From the NCBI GenBank assembly GCA_964619935.1, contig CAZUGO010000088.1:1-19878 (forward strand): a stretch of DNA of 19,878 bases, in the 5' to 3' direction. Position numbers and translations under genes: made by a program. The notes below the pieces were generated by a model that was given only the letters and a program-made list of their open reading frames with translations, made no database searches and was not told the DNA's origin. Positions 13,951 through 19,878 of this stretch are shown in pieces. Numbering within the stretch: position 1 is the stretch's first letter; each line of letters opens with the position of its first letter. This DNA is from CAZUGO01 sp964619935. GTDB lineage: Bacteria; Planctomycetota; Phycisphaerae; UBA1845; CAIVHJ01.

Positions 13951-14748
13951 CAGGGACTCCCGGCGGCCTGCCGCAGCGGTCACGGCCTGGTGCTGGCGGC
14001 GATGGTTTCGCTGGGGCCCGCGGGGTGTGCCACGCTGCCGGCCGACGCCGTCCACCGCATCCAGAAAGCCAGCGAGCACTACAGCGCCCAGAAGTACACG
14101 GACGCCGAACGGCTGTTGAACGTGGTGATCAGCAACCACCCGCGGACCGAGGGCGTCGGTGACGCCTACTATCTGCGGGCCATGTGCCGCTACCAGCAGA
14201 AGCAGGACGAGCAGGCCAAGGACGACCTGCAATTGGCCTTGCAGACCACCCAGCGAACCGAGGTGCTGTGCAAGAGTCACGCCCAACTGGGCCACCTCGA
14301 GTATCAGCGCGAACACTACGATGCCGCCGCCCGCCACTACGGGTCGGCCCTGCCGCACTATCCGGATGGACCCAGCAAGGGCGAAGTTTATTACCGTTAT
14401 GCCGACAGCCTGCAGAAGATCGGCCAATGGTCCCAGGCCCGCGAAACGCTTCCGAAAGTGTGGCACTTGTTTCCGTCGAGTCCGCTGGCCGGATACGCCC
14501 GCCTGAAGTTTCGTTGGCCGCACGAGTACCTGGCGATTCAATGCGGTGTCTTCGATCGCTCGGAGCTGGCCTTGATGCTGCGCGACCGCCTTCTGGATCG
14601 GGCGCTGCCGGCGACCATCGAGGTGGACAGCCAGAGCCGGCGGGCCCGCCATGTGGTCTATGTCGGTCAATATCGCAACTATCGGAGCGCACTCGCCGAT
14701 CTGCCGCGCGTTCAGCAGGTGGCTCCGGATGCTTACATCGTGCCGTAG
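13936..14748 (+). CDS. Lipoprotein-like TPR protein with C-terminal SPOR domain
   Basis: A 270-residue exported protein. The N-terminus is hydrophobic at 17-29 and ends in GPAGC, giving a possible lipidation cysteine at 31 with a poor lipobox (P at -3). Residues about 37-190 are TPR-like helical pairs (ASEHYSAQKYTDAERLLNVV, YYLRAMCRYQQKQDEQAKDD, AQLGHLEYQREHYDAAARHY, YRYADSLQKIGQWSQARETL). Residues about 197-270 look like a SPOR domain: a first repeat YLAIQCGVFDRSELALMLRD and a second HVVYVGQYRNYRSALADLPR ending DAYIVP. SPOR domains bind peptidoglycan stripped of stem peptides, often at division sites. The ATG at 13936 has AAGGG 3 nt upstream, a short spacing. The flippase follows after 22 nt. 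It may link a glycan-export or division complex to the cell wall; this role is inferred. Confidence 0.8.
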   Translation: MRSLQQGLPAACRSGHGLVLAAMVSLGPAGCATLPADAVHRIQKASEHYSAQKYTDAERLLNVVISNHPRTEGVGDAYYLRAMCRYQQKQDEQAKDDLQLALQTTQRTEVLCKSHAQLGHLEYQREHYDAAARHYGSALPHYPDGPSKGEVYYRYADSLQKIGQWSQARETLPKVWHLFPSSPLAGYARLKFRWPHEYLAIQCGVFDRSELALMLRDRLLDRALPATIEVDSQSRRARHVVYVGQYRNYRSALADLPRVQQVAPDAYIVP

Positions 14749-14770
14749 GTCAACCGCGGCGCGCCATTGC

Positions 14771-16270
14771 ATGCCAAACGGTTTTGCTCGACTCTTCCGG
14801 CCGGCGCCCTTTAGTGACTCGCTGAAGATCTACCTGTCGGCGAACGCCATCCTGCGGGCTGCCGGCATCGGCCGCGGGATCCTGCTCACCTGGCTGATGG
14901 TCAATCAAACCGAGTTCGGGCTCTACCAGGAAGGTCTGTTGCTGATCAACGTCCTGTTTCCGTTGCTCAGTTGGGGATCCTACGAAGGCATCGCCCGCTT
15001 CGTACCCGAGTTCGAAGCCCGGCGGCAATTGTGGGCCTTTCTGAAGAAAACGCTGCCGTTGTGGGCCCTGCTGGGCGCGCTCTCCTGTGCCGCAGTGTGG
15101 GCGTTCGCCGAACCCCTGGTCCGGTTGTCGGCGAAGGCCTCGACCGACCCCGTGCGGCAGATACGGGTGCTGCGGCTGGTTGTGGTCTGCGTGATGAGCC
15201 TGATGATGTACCACGGGGCCCTGGCCGTGCTCCGCGGCCGGCGGATGTTCCCGGCCATCGGAATGATGGAAATGGCCACCGGCGTGGTCTTCAGCATCCT
15301 GGCGATTGGGGCCGCGCTCGTGGGTCACGGCACCGCCGATGTCATCCTGGGAATTTATGCCGTCGCCAACGCCGCCGGTGCCGGACTCTTCGGTGCCCAG
15401 GCCCTGTGGGTGGCTCGGCAGGCGCCGCAGCAGCCGTCGCTGCCGGCCAGCGCCGAGTTTCGCAAGCAAGCCCGATTTGCGGTGTGGGCCGGCGGATCGG
15501 CGTTCTTCTGGCAGGTGCTGTTCTGTTTCCCGGCCCTGCAACTCAGCCGGGTGTGCGGCGAAGACGTCCTGGCCACCTTCCGGGCCATGACCATCATTAC
15601 CCAGTTGGGCTACCTGATCCCCGCGGCCATCAGCATGGTGGTGGTCAGCGCCGTGACTGTGACCTGGGAGCGCTCGGGGCGGGCGGCGTCCACCGCGCAA
15701 CTGAATGTGGCAACCAAGGCCACCATGGCGGCGGCGCTGGTCGGGTGTCTCGGAATCTGCGCCTTGCGCGGCGTCCTGGTGCTTGCCTTTCGTGAGCAAT
15801 ATCGGGCCGGCGGGTCGGTGGTGCCCCTGCTGCTGATCTTCTACCTGGCGGCCGGGGCCCTAACCCTGTGCACGGTGCGGTTCACATTGCTTAAGGAGAG
15901 CCGCCTGACCTTCGTCTGCTGGTCGGCCGGATGCGTGGCCGCGGTGTTCAGCAGCCTGCTGTTCATTCGCAGGCAGGATCCGGCCGGAGCCCTGGTCATG
16001 ACCGCTGTGGCCGGGGTGTGCGGTGTGACCGTCGCCCTGCTGTTGGCCCTGCTGCACCTGCAGCGCCGCCGGTTGTTGCCTGATCGGGGGACCCTGCTCC
16101 TGATTGCCGGCGTGGTCCTGCTGATCGCCGAGGTCCCCGTTCTGATCGCGGCGGCGGTGGCAATCGTCTTGCTGAGCGTATCCACCGAGTGGATCTTCAC
16201 CCACCAGGAACGTCACCAACTCCATGACCTGGGGCGCCGGCTGCTGAGCGGAAGCCAGCCGGCGACGTGA
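14771..16270 (+). CDS. Polysaccharide flippase-like membrane protein (Wzx/MOP type)
   Basis: A 499-residue membrane protein with about 12-14 hydrophobic segments, including 51-68, 96-113, 134-155, 168-185, 190-213, 238-254, 275-297, 317-339, 348-366, 380-398, 406-428 and 440-472. The N-terminal half resembles lipid-linked oligosaccharide flippases (SDSLKIYLSANAILRAAGIG, then WGSYEGIARFVPEFEARRQ). Such proteins move undecaprenyl-linked sugars from the cytoplasmic to the outer face of the membrane. The ATG at 14771 begins the first family-like sequence, although its Shine-Dalgarno is poor; earlier in-frame starts would overlap the SPOR gene. The gap to that gene is 22 nt, so they are likely co-transcribed. 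No glycosyltransferase or polymerase is adjacent, so the cargo is unknown. Confidence 0.82.
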   Translation: MPNGFARLFRPAPFSDSLKIYLSANAILRAAGIGRGILLTWLMVNQTEFGLYQEGLLLINVLFPLLSWGSYEGIARFVPEFEARRQLWAFLKKTLPLWALLGALSCAAVWAFAEPLVRLSAKASTDPVRQIRVLRLVVVCVMSLMMYHGALAVLRGRRMFPAIGMMEMATGVVFSILAIGAALVGHGTADVILGIYAVANAAGAGLFGAQALWVARQAPQQPSLPASAEFRKQARFAVWAGGSAFFWQVLFCFPALQLSRVCGEDVLATFRAMTIITQLGYLIPAAISMVVVSAVTVTWERSGRAASTAQLNVATKATMAAALVGCLGICALRGVLVLAFREQYRAGGSVVPLLLIFYLAAGALTLCTVRFTLLKESRLTFVCWSAGCVAAVFSSLLFIRRQDPAGALVMTAVAGVCGVTVALLLALLHLQRRRLLPDRGTLLLIAGVVLLIAEVPVLIAAAVAIVLLSVSTEWIFTHQERHQLHDLGRRLLSGSQPAT

Positions 16271-16393
16271 CCCCGCCAACCGGACGGGACGACCCCCGGG
16301 AACGTCCGAGAACGTCGCCGCTCGTCGACCACCTCTGGGGGGCCGGGCGCGGCCCTGCCAAGGTCCGGTCCGCCCGTAAGTAACCGCCGCCAG

Positions 16394-16420
16394 ACCACAG
16401 ACCGATACTGAGGTCGTGGT
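16394..16420 (+). other. Hairpin in the gap between flippase and first TPR gene
   Basis: ACCAC (16394-16398) and GACC (16400-16403) pair with GGTC and GTGGT (16412-16420) over the loop GATACTGA, with A16399 bulged: nine base pairs. No T-run follows, so it is not a standard terminator. A second short dyad, CAACG-aac-CGTTG (16439-16451), sits just before the Shine-Dalgarno GAGG of the next gene. The whole gap (16271-16464) otherwise shows no good promoter. Confidence 0.4.
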
Positions 16421-16464
16421 GTGCCTGTCATGGGCCATCAACGAACCGTTGTGTGAGGCCAGCA

Positions 16465-17730
16465 ATGAATCCCCCGCGCCACCAGCAGGAACTCCGAAAG
16501 CAACAGTACACGGCCGCAATGGGCTTGTTCGAGGCGCGGGACCACGCCGGCGCCGCGGCGGCGTTTGCCGCGATCGGGGACGGCAGCGACCTGTTGGCCC
16601 AAGTCAGTCGCTACTACGCAGGCGAGTGTTATCTGCGGGTGGGGCTGGAGCGGATGCGCAGCAGTCAGTTTGCCGAGGCGGCCAATTGCTTCATCCGTGC
16701 CGAACAGCACAACCCCCAGCACAGCGGCCTGCCGCGCTACCTGGCCTGTTGCTTCGCCCAGTTGGGCCGCTTCGACCAGGCAGCCCGCCACAGCGATCGG
16801 GAGGTCAGCCACGGCTCGAATCCCTGTGCCGCGCGGATGCGGCTGGTGCTCAGTCTGTGGTGCGACGGCCAGCAGCTCGCGGCGCTACAGGCGCTGAGGG
16901 ATGCCCTGAGCGTCGATCCACAGCAGGTAGAATTCCACTACCAACTGGGCGTTCTGCTGGGGGCGCGCGAAGAATATGCCGAAGCCGTTGTCGCCCTCGA
17001 GCAGGCCGTCATCCTGCAGCCCGATCACGCCGAGTCCCTCATGCACCTGGGCCTATGCTACGGCGCCAGAGGCCGGCCGCTGCAGGCCGTCGAGGCCCTC
17101 TCCGCGGCCCAGAGACTCAGGCCACGCGACCCACAGATCGCCCGGCTCCTGGCCCAGGCCGCTGCCGCTTTGGGCACCCTGCCGACGGCGGGCGACCTGG
17201 TGCAGTTGCCGCTGGCCATGCCGGCCATCGATGTGCAGGACATCGAAGAGCTGACCCGCATGATCCGCAACGAACCGGAAGTCGCCGAGGCGTTTGCCGG
17301 GCTGCCCGATGTCAACGATCGTGACAACATCTTCCAATTGTTGGCGGCGGTGCTGGATCGTGCGATCCTCGCCGAACCGCAGCGCGCTGAACTGCACTAT
17401 CACCAGGCCCAGATGTTCGACCGCCTGGGTCGGCAGGACCTGGCCATCGCCTCCTGCGAGCGGGCCGTCGAGATCGCCCCCAAGCTGGTCCAGGGCTTGA
17501 TCACCCTGGGCAAACTGTACCTGCGGACCAACCGCCGGTTGGATGCCCAGGCCCGCTTTCAACAGGTCTTGCAGATGGGCTACGACTACGCAGACGTGCA
17601 CTATCTTCTGGGTTGCATCTACCGCGATGAAGGCCACAAACAACAGGCGCGCGAGTCCTATCGCAAGGCTTTGCAGATCAACGCCGGTTATCGAGCGGCC
17701 CGCGAAGCGTTGGCGTCGTTGGCGGCTTAG
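16465..17730 (+). CDS. TPR-repeat protein, first of a tandem pair
   Basis: A 421-residue soluble protein with no signal peptide or membrane helix, probably cytoplasmic. N-terminal TPR-like helices span about 10-220 (clear units near 90-112, 156-186 and 190-220, with consensus such as HYQLGVLLGAREEYAEAVVA). Residues about 222-300 are a helical non-TPR spacer (DIEELTRMIRNEPEVAEAFA). A second TPR block covers about 308-421 (ELHYHQAQMFDRLGRQDLAI, HYLLGCIYRDEGHKQQARES). The ATG at 16465 is preceded by GAGG with 6-nt spacing; a GTG four codons earlier is possible but has no better site. TPR arrays mediate protein-protein contacts; no enzymatic domain is present. The second TPR gene begins 17 nt after its stop, so the two form an operon. 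Confidence 0.88.
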   Translation: MNPPRHQQELRKQQYTAAMGLFEARDHAGAAAAFAAIGDGSDLLAQVSRYYAGECYLRVGLERMRSSQFAEAANCFIRAEQHNPQHSGLPRYLACCFAQLGRFDQAARHSDREVSHGSNPCAARMRLVLSLWCDGQQLAALQALRDALSVDPQQVEFHYQLGVLLGAREEYAEAVVALEQAVILQPDHAESLMHLGLCYGARGRPLQAVEALSAAQRLRPRDPQIARLLAQAAAALGTLPTAGDLVQLPLAMPAIDVQDIEELTRMIRNEPEVAEAFAGLPDVNDRDNIFQLLAAVLDRAILAEPQRAELHYHQAQMFDRLGRQDLAIASCERAVEIAPKLVQGLITLGKLYLRTNRRLDAQARFQQVLQMGYDYADVHYLLGCIYRDEGHKQQARESYRKALQINAGYRAAREALASLAA

Positions 17731-17747
17731 TCAACCGGGGGAGCGTC

Positions 17748-19415
17748 ATGTCGTACTTGTTGGAAATTCTGGGACGCGGACTGGTCAGCAGCCTGCGGGC
17801 CGCCCTGCGGCCCAAGTTGCCGGATGTGGCGCATGCGGACGTCGCGGCCCTGCGGCGTCGGGTCCAGGTCGCCCCGCGGGATGATGATGCCGCGGTGCTG
17901 CTGGGCACCTGGCTGCTCTGGGAAGAAGAGTTCCTAAAGGCGGGTGCGTGTTTTCGAGCGGTACTCGACCACGATGATGAATGCCTGCCGGCCATTCTGG
18001 GGCTGGCCTGTGTGCACGACGAAATGGGTCGGGTCGGCCAGGCATTGGACCTGCTGAACCAGGCCCGGACCATCGACATCATGGATCCGGTCATCCTGTT
18101 CTGCGTGGGCTTCTGCTGCGAGAAGCTGGAGCGCGAGGACGAGGCCATTCACGCCTACCGGGCATCCCTGCGGGCCTGCGAAGATTTGCGCAACAGCCAC
18201 GAGCGGCTGGCGGCGGTTTTCCTCAAACGCGGTGACCATCAACTGGCCTTGGAGCACTACGAGCAACTGGTCGCGCTGGAGCCCGATCGCATGGCCGATC
18301 GCCTGGCCCTCGGCAATCTGTACCTGGAGGTCGGCCGGCCCGATCCGGCGATTCGCCAGTACGAAACCGCCCTGGCCCTCGATCCCGACAACTGGGAGTT
18401 GCAGGACGATCTGGTGGGGGCCTACCACAAGGCCGGGCTGCTCCGCGAGGCCATCGAGATGTTGCACCAGTTGATTCGCCATCAGCCGGAGCTGGCGGAC
18501 AATCATCTGCGCTTGGGCGATCTGTACGCCCAGGCCGGCGACGACGTGTCCGCCAGCGGTGAGTATCGCCGGGCCCTGGATCTCCACCCGGAGTACCTCG
18601 AGGCCATGGTCAAGATGGGCACGGCGCAGCTTCGGCTGGGCGAACCGCTGGAGGCCGCCCGATTGTTCAACCAGGCCGTCGAGGTCAACGATCGCCTGCT
18701 CACCGCCTGTGTCGGGCTGGGCGTCGCCCAGTTGAAGGCCGGCCTGGAAGCCGAGGGTCTGAGCAGTTTCGAACTGGCCTCCAAGATCGAGCCCAATTCA
18801 ACCATGCTGTTCAGCGAAAGCGCCCGCATGCAGCTCAAGGCGGCCATCGGTGACCAGTTGCAGAAGTACCTGGGTGCGGATCCCGCGCCCGAAGCGCTGT
18901 CCGGCAAGAGCGAACTGGCCCAGGCGTTGATCGAGAAGCAGATCGAGCGGCATCGTCAGGCCATCTGCGAAAAGCCGGACCATGCCGATCTGCACTACCG
19001 CCTGGGGCTGCTGCTGAAGAACCACGGCAGTCTCTCCGAGGCCATCGCTGCCTTTCGCAATGCCGTACGAATCAACCCGGTCTACGAGAAGGCGCTGGTC
19101 AAGCTGGGTCTGGCCCTACGCGAGGACGACCACGTCGATGAGGCCGTCACGGTGCTGACCAGCGCCCTGGCACTCAACCCGGATGCGGCTCAGTTGCATT
19201 ACCAACTGGGCCTGATCTTCGCCGAGAAACATCTTTTTGAACTGGCCGTCGAGCACTTCGAAAAGGCCAGCAGCAGTATGCCCGACCAGCCCGACCTGCA
19301 GGCCAATCTGGCCCTGGCACTCCAGAACGCCGGACTGCTGGACCGCGCCGAGGTCGCCTGGCGCACCACCATGGGCCTGGAGACCGCGGTGCTTCCCAAC
19401 GTGAAGCTGAGCTGA
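17748..19415 (+). CDS. TPR-repeat protein, second of a tandem pair
   Basis: A 555-residue soluble protein built almost wholly of TPRs. The N-terminus MSYLLEILGRGLVSSLRAAL is an amphipathic helix and not a cleavable signal; it could touch the membrane. TPR units run from about 46 to 345 (for example ERLAAVFLKRGDHQLALEHY, LALGNLYLEVGRPDPAIRQY, LRLGDLYAQAGDDVSASGEY). A helical spacer follows at about 355-410 (ELAQALIEKQIERHRQAICE), then a second block at 413-545 (DLHYRLGLLLKNHGSLSEAI, LHYQLGLIFAEKHLFELAVE). The ATG at 17748 has GGGGGAG upstream at good spacing. Layout mirrors the preceding gene: TPRs, spacer, then TPRs beginning with an LHYR/LHYH-type motif. Partners are unknown; co-expression with its neighbour is likely. 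No typical terminator follows, only a weak GCCGG/CCGGC stem at 19438-19455. Confidence 0.9.
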   Translation: MSYLLEILGRGLVSSLRAALRPKLPDVAHADVAALRRRVQVAPRDDDAAVLLGTWLLWEEEFLKAGACFRAVLDHDDECLPAILGLACVHDEMGRVGQALDLLNQARTIDIMDPVILFCVGFCCEKLEREDEAIHAYRASLRACEDLRNSHERLAAVFLKRGDHQLALEHYEQLVALEPDRMADRLALGNLYLEVGRPDPAIRQYETALALDPDNWELQDDLVGAYHKAGLLREAIEMLHQLIRHQPELADNHLRLGDLYAQAGDDVSASGEYRRALDLHPEYLEAMVKMGTAQLRLGEPLEAARLFNQAVEVNDRLLTACVGLGVAQLKAGLEAEGLSSFELASKIEPNSTMLFSESARMQLKAAIGDQLQKYLGADPAPEALSGKSELAQALIEKQIERHRQAICEKPDHADLHYRLGLLLKNHGSLSEAIAAFRNAVRINPVYEKALVKLGLALREDDHVDEAVTVLTSALALNPDAAQLHYQLGLIFAEKHLFELAVEHFEKASSSMPDQPDLQANLALALQNAGLLDRAEVAWRTTMGLETAVLPNVKLS

Positions 19416-19466
19416 GCCGCCGCCGACCTCAACTACAGCCGGCTCGTTGACCGGCGGAAAGCGCGC

Positions 19467-19878
19467 CTATTCACAGGATCCCCACGCCCCGAGGAGCTGA
19501 GCGAGGTCGGCCGGCCCGACGGTGTCATCGTTGTCCAGGTCCGCCGGGTGACCGGGGTTGGCCCCCCAGGCGCCCAGTTGCAGCGCCAGGTCCGCCGCAT
19601 CCACACTGCCGCTACGGTCCAGGTCCGGCCCGCAACACTGCACCGGGGGCGGCGGGTTCCGGCGATCGCTCCAGGCCGCCACAAAAAGGCCGGCGTCCGC
19701 GCAGTCCACATCCGCATCCCCGTCCAGGTCCGCCCACACGCACCCCGGCCAGCTTCCAGCCGCGGACGTTGCACACTCCTCAAAGTAGAAGACGTCGCCG
19801 GAATCCACCTCGCCGTCGCTGTTGAAATCACCGGATCCAGCAAGCGGAATGTCTCCGAACCGCACGTAATGCCACTGC
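19467..19878 (-). CDS. C-terminal part of a secreted protein with dockerin/EF-hand-like repeats (5' end outside window)
   Basis: The frame is open to the right edge, so only the last 136 residues are visible, beginning QWHYVRFGDIPLAGSG. Four calcium-loop repeats follow: DFNSDGEVDSGDVFYF, DLDGDADVDCADAGLFVAAW, DLDRSGSVDAADLALQLGAW and DLDNDDTVGPADLAQLLGAW, ending GSCE. The D-x-D/N-x-D-G/S spacing is that of type I dockerin loops; the last loop has lost some ligands. In Phycisphaerae-like planctomycetes such tails ending in GAWG are common on exported proteins, probably for surface attachment or assembly. That is family knowledge and not shown here. A GTG at 19865 is not a credible start because the repeat-adjacent sequence continues upstream of it. 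The gene converges on the second TPR gene with 51 nt between stops. Confidence 0.85.
   Translation of the reverse strand, partial: QWHYVRFGDIPLAGSGDFNSDGEVDSGDVFYFEECATSAAGSWPGCVWADLDGDADVDCADAGLFVAAWSDRRNPPPPVQCCGPDLDRSGSVDAADLALQLGAWGANPGHPADLDNDDTVGPADLAQLLGAWGSCE

Noticed and set aside
13915..14772. Long N-terminal extension of the acyl-activating enzyme
   Set aside because: The extra residues run antisense to the SPOR-TPR gene and show no similarity to the family.
16301..16320. AACGTC repeated at a 10-bp interval
   Set aside because: Six-base repeat occurring only twice; likely chance in this composition.
16341..16354. GGCCG-ggcg-CGGCC as a terminator for the flippase gene
   Set aside because: Only five pairs in very GC-rich DNA and no T-run after it.
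19438..19455. GCCGG/CCGGC stem as a terminator between the convergent genes at the right end
   Set aside because: Five pairs, eight-base loop and no T-run on either strand.
1..19878. CRISPR arrays, tRNAs, integrases, transposases, toxin-antitoxin pairs
   Set aside because: Looked for on both strands; no regularly spaced repeats, no tRNA-like cloverleaf and no matching protein motifs were seen.

Overview
The window looks like a chromosomal segment from a GC-rich planctomycete, probably of the Phycisphaerae type. The pointers are the protein at the right edge, whose Ca-binding dockerin-like repeats end in a GAWG motif, a PEGA-domain lipoprotein, a CarB with an enlarged central linker, and a high density of TPR proteins. 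The lineage is an inference from these features and not from any database search. I found no tRNA, rRNA, CRISPR array, insertion sequence, integrase or phage gene, and base composition looks even throughout.

Left block, minus strand (1-5866): five genes packed head to tail, read right to left. They are a small lipoprotein, glyA (serine hydroxymethyltransferase), a YfcE-type metallophosphoesterase, a PEGA lipoprotein, and carB (large subunit of carbamoyl-phosphate synthetase), whose 3' end lies outside the window. Spacings are 6, 82 and 14 nt, followed by a 23-nt overlap into carB. A promoter-like sequence precedes the lipoprotein.

Middle block: clpC (6252-8798, plus strand) is a complete class-I Hsp100 ATPase. 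It has a convincing sigma-70 promoter, a 33-bp palindrome between promoter and gene, and a clear rho-independent terminator. A family 2 glycosyltransferase of the dolichol-phosphate mannose synthase type reads towards it. Divergent from that gene is a three-gene lipid-transport operon of the Mla type (permease, ATPase, MCE protein; 9773-12427) with its own promoter. An AMP-forming acyl-CoA/acyl-ACP synthetase-like gene (12442-13914, minus strand) converges on the operon with only 14 nt between the stop codons.

Right block, plus strand (13936-19415): a lipoprotein-like TPR protein with a C-terminal SPOR (peptidoglycan-binding) domain, a Wzx/MOP-type polysaccharide flippase, then two long soluble TPR proteins that resemble each other in layout. 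The window closes with the C-terminal part of a secreted protein carrying four dockerin/EF-hand-like repeats on the minus strand.

Taken together, the accessory content is about the cell envelope: phospholipid transport, fatty-acid activation, polyprenyl-sugar synthesis, glycan flipping and peptidoglycan binding. I see no unmistakably new defence or mobile system. The observations most worth following are the clpC leader palindrome, the SPOR-TPR/flippase/double-TPR cluster, the long-tailed MCE protein without MlaB or MlaC nearby, and two genes that look leaderless.
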